Assembly: GCA_900759715.1 (NCBI GenBank)
Contig: CAAEXF010000109.1
Span: forward strand, 62,001 to 126,000
Direction of reading: 5' to 3'
Origin: Clostridium_AM sp900759715
GTDB lineage: Bacteria; Bacillota; Clostridia; Clostridiales; Clostridiaceae
Length of the DNA stretch: 64,000 nucleotides
Shown piece after piece: positions 8,034 to 17,229 of this stretch. The first letter of the stretch is position 1. Each line of letters opens with the position of its first letter. Made by a program: the position numbers and the translations under genes. The notes under the pieces are model-generated. The model had not been told where the DNA came from and ran no database searches. It worked only from the letters and a program-made list of their open reading frames with translations.

Positions 8034-8624
8034 TTACTCAATAATTACTGGATTACCTGAGGTTTTGGCATAATAGTATATCTTTGCAGCATCTTCTACA
8101 TAGACACTTGCAGTATATGCTTCTTCCATATCTTTACCGCAGCTAATGGTTCCATGGTTTGCCAAAAGACATGAATTAGCTTTTTCTAAGTATGGAATTA
8201 TAGCTTGTCCTAATTCAAGAGAACCTGCAGGTTTAAATGGCGCTACCTTAATTGCTCCCCCTAAGAAAGGCTTCATCTCAATTAAAATTAAAGGAATGTC
8301 TTGCCTGTTTACTGCAAAACCTGTAGCAAAAGGTGAATGTGTATGAACAATGGCATTAATATTAGGATATTTCTTATATACCTCTAAATGCATTCTCCAT
8401 TCTGATGACGGCTTTTGTCCTGGTTTTTTAGGTATACCGTTTACATCAATTTCTACAATATCCTCCTCTGTCATTAAGCGATAAGGGAATCCGCTTGGTG
8501 TAATTAAAAAACTTTCATTATTTCCATCAAATTTCCTCATGCTTATATTTCCGCTTGTTCCTGCTACCAATTTTTCCTCATATAAACCTTTGGCTGCATT
8601 TAATACAATTTCTGTTTCTCTCAT
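8034..8624 (-). CDS. Class II aldolase (FucA/Ald2-like), ribulose-1-phosphate cleaving
   Basis: The 196-residue protein is a zinc-dependent class II aldolase of the L-fuculose-phosphate family. It has GTSGNIS near 22, catalytic glutamate in PSSEW (E75), zinc histidines in HTHS (H94, H96) and NHGT (H157). Beside MtnA and MtnK it would cleave 5-methylthioribulose-1-phosphate or 5-deoxyribulose-1-phosphate to dihydroxyacetone phosphate plus methylthioacetaldehyde or acetaldehyde, as in the DHAP shunt and the DrdA step. The start is ATG 8624 (MRETEI), after TAGGAGGATTGACG. It is the first gene of the minus-strand operon. Confidence 0.85.
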   Translation of the reverse strand: MRETEIVLNAAKGLYEEKLVAGTSGNISMRKFDGNNESFLITPSGFPYRLMTEEDIVEIDVNGIPKKPGQKPSSEWRMHLEVYKKYPNINAIVHTHSPFATGFAVNRQDIPLILIEMKPFLGGAIKVAPFKPAGSLELGQAIIPYLEKANSCLLANHGTISCGKDMEEAYTASVYVEDAAKIYYYAKTSGNPVIIE

Positions 8625-8660
8625 CGTCAATCCTCCTAATAGATATCTTACAATAATAAC

Positions 8661-8689
8661 AATATACAACATATTCGTTCAGAAGTCAA
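8661..8689 (-). promoter_or_regulatory. Promoter of the aldolase-transporter-mtnK-mtnA operon
   Basis: On the minus strand TTGACT is separated by 17 bp from TATATT, 37 bp upstream of the aldolase start. The spacer and -10 hexamer contain one arm (acgaatatgttgt) of a 13-bp perfect inverted repeat, so binding there should block RNA polymerase. Confidence 0.8.
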
Positions 8690-8764
8690 CACAACTTTGA
8701 GGTTTTTTGTTTGTTTTTTGCACGAATATGTTGTTTTATTTTTTTTTATGTTGTATAATGTTGT
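8666..8764. promoter_or_regulatory. Operator cluster, probably for the DeoR regulator
   Basis: A perfect 13-bp inverted repeat, acaacatattcgt at 8666-8678 and acgaatatgttgt at 8722-8734, has 43 bp between its arms. Two more ATGTTGT half-sites follow at 8748 and 8758. The spacing suggests looping or cooperative binding by a multimeric repressor. The divergent DeoR gene at 9050 is the natural candidate. A looser dyad AACATaaATGTT lies at 8843-8854. Confidence 0.65.
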
Positions 8765-9049
8765 TGTATTCATTTACAATTAGTAAGTTCTTAAATTTTA
8801 AAATATGGTGGGTTGATTTTGAGATTTTTGTTTATTAATTTCAACATAAATGTTTTAGAATTATTTTTAAATTTTGTTTTAAGCCTCAAAATCTTATAGA
8901 TGGTACAAACTTAATTCACATACTTACTTAAAATATTAGGTTATTCAATTTATAATAGTAATATACTACATTATAAATAAGGTTAATCTATAAATTACAG
9001 CATTCTAAAATAGGCTAATTAACAACACTTTATAAAGGAGAAGATACAC
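8765..9049. other. Divergent intergenic region upstream of the DeoR gene
   Basis: This AT-rich stretch holds the AACAT/ATGTT dyad at 8843-8854 and a 9-bp inverted repeat gattttgag (8815-8823) / ctcaaaatc (8885-8893). The deoR promoter must lie here; TATAATAG-like and TTAT-rich segments near 8950-8990 are possible but not decisive. No gene is seen. Confidence 0.45.
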
Positions 9050-9820
9050 ATGTTGAAAATTGATAGACATAATAAGATTGAAGAGGTACTTAAGTCTAAG
9101 GGCAGTGTCTTAATATCTCAACTGAGTGAAAAATTATCTGTTAGTGAAGAAACTATAAGGCGTGATCTAAAGGAAATGGAACAAGCAAACAAGCTATGTA
9201 GAATTCATGGAGGAGCTTATCTACCTGAAACTTACACTAAAGGAATCCCTATACAACTTCGTGAAATTTATTTTGTAAAAGAAAAGGAACTTATGGCAAG
9301 GCATGTTATTAAATCTTACATAAAAGAGAAGGACTTCTTAATGTTAGATTCCAGCAGTACCTGTTTAACACTTGCTAAAGAATTATTATCAACTAATATG
9401 AGTCTTACGATCATAACAAATTCATTAAGGATTTGTAATCTATGTAATGACACACCTTCAAATATTAAATTGATATGTCCCGGTGGAACACTAAGTACAA
9501 GAAACAGTTCTTTCGTGGACTACAAAACCATTGATACATTGCAATCATTTATTGCGGACAAAAGCTTTATCAGCTGTCCTTCTATTGATATAAATCATGG
9601 TCTTGTAGATAACAATAGCGATGAGGGAATGGTTAGGTCCTATATGTTAAAACAATCTCGTGAGCGTTTTTTAATTGTTGACCATACAAAGTTTTCAGAA
9701 TCTACAAATGTTATATTTGCTGATTTAAGCAGCATAGATGTTATAGTTACTGATAAAAAACTTACTTCTGAATGGGAAAGAAAATGCTCAGAGTTGAATA
9801 TTAAAGTAGATTATATTTAA
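9050..9820 (+). CDS. DeoR/GlpR-family transcriptional regulator
   Basis: The 256-residue protein has the DeoR helix-turn-helix at residues 17-55 (ISQLSEKLSVSEETIRRDLKEME), then RIHGGA, and a sugar-phosphate-binding DeoRC domain with LDSSSTCLTLA and VDHTKFSES. Such proteins repress sugar operons and release DNA when a phosphorylated sugar binds. It starts at ATG 9050 after AAAGGAG, lies opposite the aldolase operon and directly before the alcohol dehydrogenase gene. It most likely controls the methylthioribose/deoxyribose genes through the inverted repeat at 8666-8734. Confidence 0.88.
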   Translation: MLKIDRHNKIEEVLKSKGSVLISQLSEKLSVSEETIRRDLKEMEQANKLCRIHGGAYLPETYTKGIPIQLREIYFVKEKELMARHVIKSYIKEKDFLMLDSSSTCLTLAKELLSTNMSLTIITNSLRICNLCNDTPSNIKLICPGGTLSTRNSSFVDYKTIDTLQSFIADKSFISCPSIDINHGLVDNNSDEGMVRSYMLKQSRERFLIVDHTKFSESTNVIFADLSSIDVIVTDKKLTSEWERKCSELNIKVDYI

Positions 9821-9872
9821 TATAGGTATTCGTCAGCATAGTTTTGCAATCTTAATTATAGGAGGTTTATAT

Positions 9873-11045
9873 ATGATAAATTTTAAATACAATAATCCCG
9901 CAAAAGTTATATTTGGTGATGGTGCGGAAAATGAAATCGAGAATCTATTAAAAGAGTATAAAGTTAGTTCATTACTTTTAGTTTATAGTGGTGATTTTAT
10001 AAAGAAGCTAGGAATATGGGATACTGTACATTCTGCTTGTCAAAAATTAAATATTGCTTTTCATGAAGAAGGAAACGTAGTCCCTAATCCTAAGGTAGAG
10101 CTTGTTCGTGATTTAGTATCCTTAGGAAAATCCAAAGAAGTAGACTTTATATTGGCTGTAGGTGGTGGTAGCTCAATAGATACTGCCAAAGCTGTATCCA
10201 TTGGAATTCCTTATGAAGGAGATGTATGGGATTTCTTTGATGGAACAAATAATGTAGAAAAAGCACTGCCAATAGGTGTTATTACTACCTTGCCTTCCAG
10301 CGGTTCTGAAACCTCAAACTGTTCAATTATTTCTAATGGTATTTTAAAAGTTGGAGTAGAAAGTGATTTAATCATTCCTAAATTTGCTATTATGAATCCA
10401 AGATTCACCATTGGACTGCCTCCATATCAAACATCATGTGGACTAGCAGATATTCTTTCACATTTATTAGAAAGATATTTTACAGATATAGAAAATGTAG
10501 ATACAACTGACTTTTTATTAGAAGGTGCTATAAAAGCTTTAATTTTAAATGCTCATCGTCTTATGAAAGATCCAAATAACTATAATGCACGTGCTGAAGT
10601 TCAGTGGTTAGCATCCATTGCTCATAACAACCTTCTTGATACAGGAAGAGTTAGCGATTGGGGATCACACAGAATAGAACATGAATTAAGTGCCCAATAT
10701 GGAATTACTCATGGTGAAGGTATGTCTGTTGTTCTCGTTGCTTGGACTCGTTATATGGCTTCAACAGCTCATAAACCAAAAAAACTGGCTCAACTTGCTA
10801 ATCGTGTCTTTAATGTAGACTATCACGACTATACTGAAGAGGAAATGGCATTAATATTATCTAATAAGTTAAAAGAGTTTTTCCAATCTCTTAATTTAAA
10901 GACAACCCTTACAGAGTTAAATATTACAAATGAACACTTTGAAGAAATGGCTCTAAGAGCTACTCAGAACAATACATGTACTGTAGGTCACTATTTACCA
11001 TTAGATAAGGATAGAATTATAGATATACTATGTTTGGCTCAATAA
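9873..11045 (+). CDS. Iron-containing alcohol dehydrogenase (BdhA/YqhD-like)
   Basis: The 390-residue protein is a group III NAD(P)H-dependent alcohol dehydrogenase. It has GGGSSIDTAKA near 94, metal ligands in LADILSHLLERY, and histidines in HRIEHELSA and GITHGEGM. It starts at ATG 9873 after TATAGGAGGTTTATAT and follows the DeoR gene by 52 bp. In this locus it would reduce the aldehyde released by the aldolase (acetaldehyde or methylthioacetaldehyde) to an alcohol, regenerating NAD(P)+. That role is inferred; the family also makes butanol and reduces many aldehydes. Confidence 0.88.
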   Translation: MINFKYNNPAKVIFGDGAENEIENLLKEYKVSSLLLVYSGDFIKKLGIWDTVHSACQKLNIAFHEEGNVVPNPKVELVRDLVSLGKSKEVDFILAVGGGSSIDTAKAVSIGIPYEGDVWDFFDGTNNVEKALPIGVITTLPSSGSETSNCSIISNGILKVGVESDLIIPKFAIMNPRFTIGLPPYQTSCGLADILSHLLERYFTDIENVDTTDFLLEGAIKALILNAHRLMKDPNNYNARAEVQWLASIAHNNLLDTGRVSDWGSHRIEHELSAQYGITHGEGMSVVLVAWTRYMASTAHKPKKLAQLANRVFNVDYHDYTEEEMALILSNKLKEFFQSLNLKTTLTELNITNEHFEEMALRATQNNTCTVGHYLPLDKDRIIDILCLAQ

Positions 11046-11100
11046 TTACATAAGCATTAAAAATTCCTATATAAAACCAGTAAGCTCCCTTTGATATGAT

Positions 11101-11142
11101 AAATCCAGTAGTAAGCCTTGTTAATAGCTTTCTACTGGATTT
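11101..11142. terminator. Bidirectional terminator between the dehydrogenase and kinase genes
   Basis: AAATCCAGTAG pairs with CTACTGGATTT around a loop of about 20 bases. It lies between two convergent genes and can serve both. Confidence 0.6.
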
Positions 11143-11191
11143 CATATTGTTAAATATTTAGTTTCTATTTTTTACATAAAAAAGCAGTAAA

Positions 11192-12604
11192 TCAAAGGAT
11201 TATTTCAATTTTAGTTCCTACTCCAAGCTGGCTCTCAATATTTATAATACCATTATGTGCTTTTACAATATCCTTTGCTATGGCCATTCCAAGTCCAGAA
11301 CCTTTATGTCTTTTTCCTGTATTTGTCCCTCTATAATATCTTTCAAAAATATGTTTTAGCTCTTCTTCTTTAATGCCCTTTCCATTATCTATTATAGATA
11401 TATGAACTCTATCTCTTTTTTCTACTTTAACTTCAATATTAACATTTTTATCATTATGAACTATAGCATTATATAAAATATTAGTAATAACTCTTTTTAT
11501 TAATATTTCATCTACATCCTTTTCAATTACTTCTCTTGAGGCTGAAAAATCAATATTTACATTGCTAGTTTGAGGATTATTCAAAATATCTATTACAACT
11601 CCCCTTGCTAAGCTTACAATATTGGTATTTTTTAAATTTAACGCAAGAGCTTTATTCTTTAATCTGGTACTAAGATTTAAATCATCTATAAGATCTTTTA
11701 TATAGTTAGACTTATCTTCTATTATTTTGCTGTATTCCTTCACTTCTTCTTTTGTATACTCATAATCTTCACTGGATAAAATCTCAGCATATCCTTTTAT
11801 TGAAACTAATGGTGTTTTTATATCGTGAGAGATATTTGATATCCATTCTTCCCTCATTTTATCTAACTTTTTTCTTTCTTCTTCATTGCTTCTAAGCTTT
11901 GAAGATAAGTTATTTATATTATAGTAAACTTCTTTATAAATTCCTTTTTCTTCTCTTTTTAAATTATACTCTCCCTCTGAAAGGTTTTTAACGTCCTTTA
12001 TAATATTTACTAATGGTTTTGTAAGCCTTCTACTAAATAAATACCCAAATAATAAAGCTATAATGGCATCAATAACCAAAATTATATAAATTCCGAATTT
12101 TAAATCATTACCTAAGTTATAAACATCATAAGAAATAACATTTCTCCGTATCCTTTCAGGTGGAAATCCTATAATATAACTATAATTTTTATTTCCAAGC
12201 TTCTTTTCTGATACAAATATAGTGGACATATTATCAATTGAAATATATTTATATGCATCTATTAGTTCTGCAGGTGTATAGTGGCTTTTAGCTTTAGCAG
12301 GTTTTTGGTAATTATAAATTTCATTTCCTTCTTCATCTAAAACTTGTATCCAAGCTTCTTTTTCCCTTAAAATTTTTTCTCCATTATTATTGATATATAT
12401 TTTGTTGTTGTTTTCTATTAAGTATTCTTGGAATTCCCTTGTGAAATCCTCTGCTGAAGGATAGCTAATACCCTTTGTTATACCAATATTATTTCTACCC
12501 CCATTAAATATAAGAATAGCCCCTCCAATGATATTAATAACTATTACAATAATGGCAACTGAAACTACAGTTACAATAAACCTGCCTGTTATTTTCCAAT
12601 TCAT
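11192..12604 (-). CDS. Sensor histidine kinase, OmpR-type partner
   Basis: The 470-residue protein has a transmembrane helix at about 9-32, an extracytoplasmic sensor domain, a second helix near 170-190, a HAMP linker, the H-box NISHDIKTPLVSIKGY near 258, and ATPase boxes N (NILYNAIVHN), G1 (DNGKGI) and G2 (GSGLGMA). It starts two bases after the response regulator stop, so the two are coupled. The signal is unknown. The neighbouring ABC exporter suggests peptide or envelope-active compound sensing. Confidence 0.88.
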   Translation of the reverse strand: MNWKITGRFIVTVVSVAIIVIVINIIGGAILIFNGGRNNIGITKGISYPSAEDFTREFQEYLIENNNKIYINNNGEKILREKEAWIQVLDEEGNEIYNYQKPAKAKSHYTPAELIDAYKYISIDNMSTIFVSEKKLGNKNYSYIIGFPPERIRRNVISYDVYNLGNDLKFGIYIILVIDAIIALLFGYLFSRRLTKPLVNIIKDVKNLSEGEYNLKREEKGIYKEVYYNINNLSSKLRSNEEERKKLDKMREEWISNISHDIKTPLVSIKGYAEILSSEDYEYTKEEVKEYSKIIEDKSNYIKDLIDDLNLSTRLKNKALALNLKNTNIVSLARGVVIDILNNPQTSNVNIDFSASREVIEKDVDEILIKRVITNILYNAIVHNDKNVNIEVKVEKRDRVHISIIDNGKGIKEEELKHIFERYYRGTNTGKRHKGSGLGMAIAKDIVKAHNGIINIESQLGVGTKIEIIL

Positions 12605-12606
12605 AT

Positions 12607-13323
12607 CTATTCATCCTTTAAAACAAACTTATATCCTAAACCTTTTACATTAACAATATATTTCGGATTAGACGCATCCTCTTCAATTTTCTCTCTTAAC
12701 CTTCTTATATGTACCATTATAGTGTTGTCAAAGCCTATATAATCTTCTCCCCAAACTTCACTGCACAATTTTTCCTTACTCATAATTTGATTAGGATGCT
12801 TTGCCATATACAAAAACATTTTATATTCCTTTGGTTTCAATTCTATTAGTTCTCCATTTTTCCTAACTTCAATTTTTTCCTCATCTATTTGAAAAACTCC
12901 AAGATTAAGTACAGTATTCTTATTTTCCTCTTCATCATTATAACCACTTCTTCTTAGCTGAGCTTTTATTCTATAAGCTACTTCCTTAGTGCTAAAGGGT
13001 TTTGTTATATAGTCATCTCCTCCTAAGGCAAAGCCTAGCACTCTATCAATTTCTTCAGTTTTTGCTGATATAAATAAAATAGGAACATTGGAGGTTTTTC
13101 TAATTTTTTTACAAACCTCATATCCCTCCTCATCAGGTAACATAATGTCTAGAAGAATAATATCTGGATTAACTCTTCCAAACAAATCAAATCCACTTTC
13201 TGCATCCTCAGCTGTATATATATTTTCAAAGCCTTCTTTTCTTAAAACCATAGATAATAACTTTAATATATCCTCTTCATCATCTATTATTAATATCTTT
13301 TTTTTGCTTAATGACGTTTCCAT
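12607..13323 (-). CDS. OmpR/PhoB-family response regulator
   Basis: The product of about 238 residues has a receiver domain with acidic pair DDEED, phospho-acceptor in DIILLDIMLP, switch residues ISAKT and lysine in YITKPFS, followed by a winged-helix Trans_reg_C domain (GLGYKFV at the end). I chose ATG 13323 (METSLSKK) after GGGAGTGTTTAAT; an ATG six codons earlier is possible. It lies downstream of the ABC transporter genes, from which a terminator separates it, and is coupled to the kinase gene. Confidence 0.88.
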   Translation of the reverse strand: METSLSKKKILIIDDEEDILKLLSMVLRKEGFENIYTAEDAESGFDLFGRVNPDIILLDIMLPDEEGYEVCKKIRKTSNVPILFISAKTEEIDRVLGFALGGDDYITKPFSTKEVAYRIKAQLRRSGYNDEEENKNTVLNLGVFQIDEEKIEVRKNGELIELKPKEYKMFLYMAKHPNQIMSKEKLCSEVWGEDYIGFDNTIMVHIRRLREKIEEDASNPKYIVNVKGLGYKFVLKDE

Positions 13324-13413
13324 ATTAAACACTCCCATCACATTTTCCTATTATTTGCCCAATATCCCACCACTGTATATTAATTATATTCTAATATTAA
13401 TTATATCCAAATA

Positions 13414-13455
13414 AAAGAAGAGTCAAATAATATTTTTAACTTGACTCTTCTTTTA
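13414..13455 (-). terminator. Terminator after the ABC exporter operon
   Basis: AAAAGAAGAGTCAA pairs perfectly with TTGACTCTTCTTTT. It lies directly after the last ABC permease gene on the minus strand and separates it from the response regulator gene. Confidence 0.75.
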
Positions 13456-13459
13456 AACT

Positions 13460-14224
13460 TTATCTTTTACTTTCTCTAGTAAATGCAGTATATGTGGGTT
13501 TGAGGAAGATCAAACACCCCAATATTAATATAACTCCTTGAATTACCATTATTGATGAGCTTGCATTATATTTAATTAACTGTGAAGACATCATTCCCCA
13601 TAGTGGAGTCATAACAATAAATTTACTAGGTATACTAGCTTCTAATAGATATGGAATTCCCATAATCAAACCGCCAAAAATAAACGGCATAGAAGCTGAT
13701 CTGCTTATTAATGATAAATATAAACCTAGCTGTGAGAAGAAAAAAGAAGCTATAACTACTGTAATAATCACTATTATCATCATTTGCAGTACATTTAAAT
13801 TTGAATCTGTTCCTTTAAAGTACCAAAGGTTTTTTAAAGGCATGTCCAAATCTTTAAAATTTACTTTCCTAAGGCCATCCAAATATATTGTAATTACTAT
13901 AGATAGATTTACTATGGAAGTGGCTATACCAGCTCCTATTCCCTTGGCAATAACTAGTTTTTTCTTTCCATTCTTTGTGGTATTTATTAAATCACGCATG
14001 TTGGAATTATACTCTAAGGTATAGGCTCCAGACAAAATCATAAACATAATTAGCCCTATTATAGGTGTATATCCGTAGCTTTTAAAAAAAATATCTGCAT
14101 AAACATCACTTACAGTACCATTGTGAACTAATAAGCTTCCTAGCAATAAGGCTGCTACCCAAGTTATCAAAATACTTTTTTTAAATAGCATCTTTCTTAA
14201 TTCTGCTTTTATAAGTGTACCCAT
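13460..14224 (-). CDS. ABC-2-type transporter permease
   Basis: The 254-residue protein has about six hydrophobic segments and the ABC-2 permease pattern, beginning LIKAELRKMLFKKSILITW. It starts four bases after the ATPase gene stop. With that ATPase and the other permease it should form an exporter of the lantibiotic-immunity or bacitracin type. The substrate cannot be told from sequence. Confidence 0.75.
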   Translation of the reverse strand: MGTLIKAELRKMLFKKSILITWVAALLLGSLLVHNGTVSDVYADIFFKSYGYTPIIGLIMFMILSGAYTLEYNSNMRDLINTTKNGKKKLVIAKGIGAGIATSIVNLSIVITIYLDGLRKVNFKDLDMPLKNLWYFKGTDSNLNVLQMMIIVIITVVIASFFFSQLGLYLSLISRSASMPFIFGGLIMGIPYLLEASIPSKFIVMTPLWGMMSSQLIKYNASSSIMVIQGVILILGCLIFLKPTYTAFTRESKR

Positions 14225-14227
14225 TTA

Positions 14228-15115
14228 TTATACCTCCTTTGTATTTTCTAAATCGAAATAAAACATATAAACGTCCTCAAATTTAGGCTCTATAACCTCT
14301 GCATTTTCATATGATATGCTTTTATCACTTACAATTCTAAGTTCAGTAAAATCTATTCCCCTTTGGAGATTTACTACTTTATATTTATTCTGTATTTCCG
14401 CCAATTGATTTTCATCATTAGTTCTTATTTTATATACTTTTCCATTCATATCAGATAAAATTTCCCTATGGCTTCCCTTCATAATTATTCCGCCATCTTT
14501 TATCATAATAGTTTCCTTTGCTATAGACTCTATGTCGGAAATTATATGAGTTGAAAGTATTATTATCTTGTCTTTTGATATCTCTGATAATAGATTTCTA
14601 AATCTTGTTCTCTCTTGAGGATCTAACCCTGCCGTTGGCTCATCTAATATTATAATTTTAGGGTCATTTAATAACACCTGAGCAATTCCCACTCTTCTTT
14701 TCATTCCTCCTGAAAACTTTCCAACAGCTTTATTTCTTACATCGTACAATCCAACTAAGTTTAATAATTCATCTACTTTTCCATTTGCCTCCCTTTTATC
14801 TATGCCTTTTAATGCTGCTACATACTGCAAAAACTTCTTAGCCGAAAAGTTCTTATAAACTCCAAACTCTTGTGGCAAGTAACCTATAACCCCTCTATAT
14901 TCATCTTCTATACTATAAATGCTTTTACCATTGTAGATTATCTCTCCACTTGTAGGCTTAGTTAATGTAGTAACTTGTTTCATTAGTGTTGTTTTACCTG
15001 CTCCATTAGGTCCTAAAAGTCCATATACTCCATTTTCCAATGTAAGTGTTATGTTATTATTTGCATTTTTCTTTCCATAACTTTTAGTTAAATTTTTTAT
15101 TTCAAGTCTATTCAT
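14228..15115 (-). CDS. ABC transporter ATP-binding protein
   Basis: The 295-residue ATPase has Walker A GPNGAGKTT near 35, Q-loop LPQEFGVY, signature FSGGMKRR near 139, Walker B IIILDEPTAGLD and H-loop STHI. The C-terminal 70 residues are family-specific. It follows the upstream permease by 17 bp and precedes the downstream permease by 3 bp. It drives the same exporter. Confidence 0.9.
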   Translation of the reverse strand: MNRLEIKNLTKSYGKKNANNNITLTLENGVYGLLGPNGAGKTTLMKQVTTLTKPTSGEIIYNGKSIYSIEDEYRGVIGYLPQEFGVYKNFSAKKFLQYVAALKGIDKREANGKVDELLNLVGLYDVRNKAVGKFSGGMKRRVGIAQVLLNDPKIIILDEPTAGLDPQERTRFRNLLSEISKDKIIILSTHIISDIESIAKETIMIKDGGIIMKGSHREILSDMNGKVYKIRTNDENQLAEIQNKYKVVNLQRGIDFTELRIVSDKSISYENAEVIEPKFEDVYMFYFDLENTKEV

Positions 15116-15132
15116 AATTAATTCCTCCTAAT

Positions 15133-15969
15133 TTATCTTGTTAAAAATTTTTTAAAGATACTTGTACACGAAAATATTTCTATAAATAAAGTAACTATCA
15201 TAATACCCAAGCATAAATTTGTTACATCTAAACTTGTGGAAAATACTTTTAATCTTCCAGAATACATACCAGCAAATTCATTGAAATTAAATATCAAATC
15301 TATAAAATTAATTTTTGAAAATATAAGTAATGCTTCTTTTGGCAAAAATTTAATTAAAGTCATTGCTTTGCCCAAAAATATAAAGATTAAAAATCCGCTT
15401 GTAGATTGAATAGAATTTGTAGTAATGAATGAAAATAAGCTTGCTAATACTCCTAATGAAATAAGGATTATAATCATAATACCTATTTTAAGTAATACAA
15501 ATCTGTATATGGTATAACCATCTTTAAGTAACAGCGGATTATCAAATATTCTTATAGCCTGTAACTCTCCATTAATTGGTTTTCCATATTGTATATTGGT
15601 GATTATAAATTGTATTGCTAAATGCACAGTATAAAGAACTGTTGGAATTCCTATGCTTAAGGCCAATTTTGAATACAAAACCTTGTTTTTATTTCTTGAT
15701 GATAAAATTAAATTATCAACAGTTGATATAACCTCATCTGTATAGATATTAGAAAAAATTATTATTATTATTATAAGCATAATAGAGGTCATAAGTGGAT
15801 GGAATGCTCTATAATTAAATACCTTCCAAAAGGTAATATCTTTATAACCACCTCCCCCTCCTAATTGTGGTTTTATAAATACCATAGATATAAAGAGGAT
15901 AAAGAATAATATTAAAGCAATTATTCCATTTCTTGATTTAAATATTTTTTTTATTTCCCAGTTAATCAT
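15133..15969 (-). CDS. ABC-2-type transporter permease
   Basis: The 278-residue membrane protein starts INWEIKKIFKSRNGIIALILF and has about six hydrophobic segments with one large extracytoplasmic loop. It is the first gene of a three-gene ABC operon and starts at ATG 15969 after CAGGAGGAAGAAATA. It is a distant relative of the permease at 13460, so the exporter is likely a heterodimer. Confidence 0.75.
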   Translation of the reverse strand: MINWEIKKIFKSRNGIIALILFFILFISMVFIKPQLGGGGGYKDITFWKVFNYRAFHPLMTSIMLIIIIIIFSNIYTDEVISTVDNLILSSRNKNKVLYSKLALSIGIPTVLYTVHLAIQFIITNIQYGKPINGELQAIRIFDNPLLLKDGYTIYRFVLLKIGIMIIILISLGVLASLFSFITTNSIQSTSGFLIFIFLGKAMTLIKFLPKEALLIFSKINFIDLIFNFNEFAGMYSGRLKVFSTSLDVTNLCLGIMIVTLFIEIFSCTSIFKKFLTR

Positions 15970-16102
15970 TATTTCTTCCTCCTGTATTTTCTTGACTACA
16001 AAAATATTTTAACTCCTCATTCTTAACTCTTGATAACATGAACCTTAATTAAAGCTTACAATTACAAACCGCCTATTGCTCGATGATATTTCAAAAAATA
16101 AT

Positions 16103-16131
16103 AAAGGCAGATTGTAAATCAATCTACCTTT
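16103..16131 (-). terminator. Terminator after the VanZ-RDD gene
   Basis: AAAGGTAGATTG pairs with CAATCTGCCTTT, with one wobble pair, around a short loop, just after the stop codon at 16144 on the minus strand. Confidence 0.6.
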
Positions 16132-16143
16132 ATATTTAGATTA

Positions 16144-17229
16144 TTATTTTGATACAACAATGCGAGTATTACTAATTTTTTCATAAAAAAATCTATTTTT
16201 CTTAATAACACAAAGTACTGCGTGAACTAGAATTAAGAAGACTATTACAAATTGTATTAGAATTATAACAACAAATACATACCTAATTGCACTATTTAGA
16301 TTTAATGTGGCTGCAGTAAGTAGAGCTTTGTTTAAGCCAAATACCCCAAAATACAAAATACCATATCTCTTAAATACTTCTTTAAAGCTTAACTTATTTC
16401 CTCGTCCTTTTACTCTTGTACTTGTAAGCCATTTACCAATGGTCTTACCATTAGTAAAATAAACAATTAAAATGAAGTATACAAAATATATTAATCCTTC
16501 GAAAACAATATTTTCTTTTAAGTTTGGAACTAAACCAATTACAAACATGTCTATGGAAAATGCTAAAATTCTTCTAAAATAGCTTACTCTTATTTCTTCA
16601 AAGTTTACATTATCATCAATTTCATTTGTATTTGGAAGAAAAAAAGCAAACATTGGAGTTATCAAATATCCAATATAACCACTAAGAGTATTTAAAAATA
16701 AATCATCAATATCAAAAATTCTATAGGGAGCATTGTAAATGCCATATAATGCGGTAAGTTGTGTTATTTCAAAAAATAGTGAAACTAGAAAAGTAATAAC
16801 TAAAGTTTTTTTCAAATCTTTTTTGAAATAATATCTCAAGTAAATACCAAGTGGAGTAAGTAAAATTCCATTAAAAACTGCCTGTAAAAAAGCCCTTTCG
16901 GTTAATAGATATTTGTATGTTGAGGGCTTGGTTAGAACTACACTGCTTTCTTTAATTATGTTACTGATAAACCTAAAAGGTACTAGACTATAATATTGAG
17001 TACCAGGTCTTTGCAAACTTTTTATATCTCTTGTTTTTGGCAAAGGTAATATTACTAAATAATAAGCTGTAATTACATATAATAAAAAAGAATATAAAAT
17101 AAAAACTCTAAATTTGTTTATATATCCGTACTTTTTATATTGATAAATAGCAAAGGGAAAAGTAAAAAGTAAGGCTATAAACGGAAATGTGATAAAAGCA
17201 TATTTTATAGGTAACAAATATTCTTGCAT
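16144..17229 (-). CDS. VanZ-like plus RDD-domain membrane protein
   Basis: The product of about 361 residues is all membrane. The first half is a VanZ-like domain with four or five helices (ITAYYLVILPLP; TPLGIYLRY; FDIDDLFLNTLSGYIGY). The second half is an RDD domain, seen in YFRRILAFSIDMFVIG and TNGKTIGKWLTSTRVKG. I chose ATG 17229 (MQEYLLP) after GAGGAGGATTTTT; a longer in-frame start exists but has no site. VanZ proteins give low-level teicoplanin resistance; the function of the fusion is unknown. Confidence 0.8.
   Translation of the reverse strand: MQEYLLPIKYAFITFPFIALLFTFPFAIYQYKKYGYINKFRVFILYSFLLYVITAYYLVILPLPKTRDIKSLQRPGTQYYSLVPFRFISNIIKESSVVLTKPSTYKYLLTERAFLQAVFNGILLTPLGIYLRYYFKKDLKKTLVITFLVSLFFEITQLTALYGIYNAPYRIFDIDDLFLNTLSGYIGYLITPMFAFFLPNTNEIDDNVNFEEIRVSYFRRILAFSIDMFVIGLVPNLKENIVFEGLIYFVYFILIVYFTNGKTIGKWLTSTRVKGRGNKLSFKEVFKRYGILYFGVFGLNKALLTAATLNLNSAIRYVFVVIILIQFVIVFLILVHAVLCVIKKNRFFYEKISNTRIVVSK

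Noticed and set aside
8765..9049. S-box (SAM) or other riboswitch upstream of the methylthioribose genes.
   Set aside because: No S-box core or long stem pattern was seen; the operator cluster at the promoter is sufficient.
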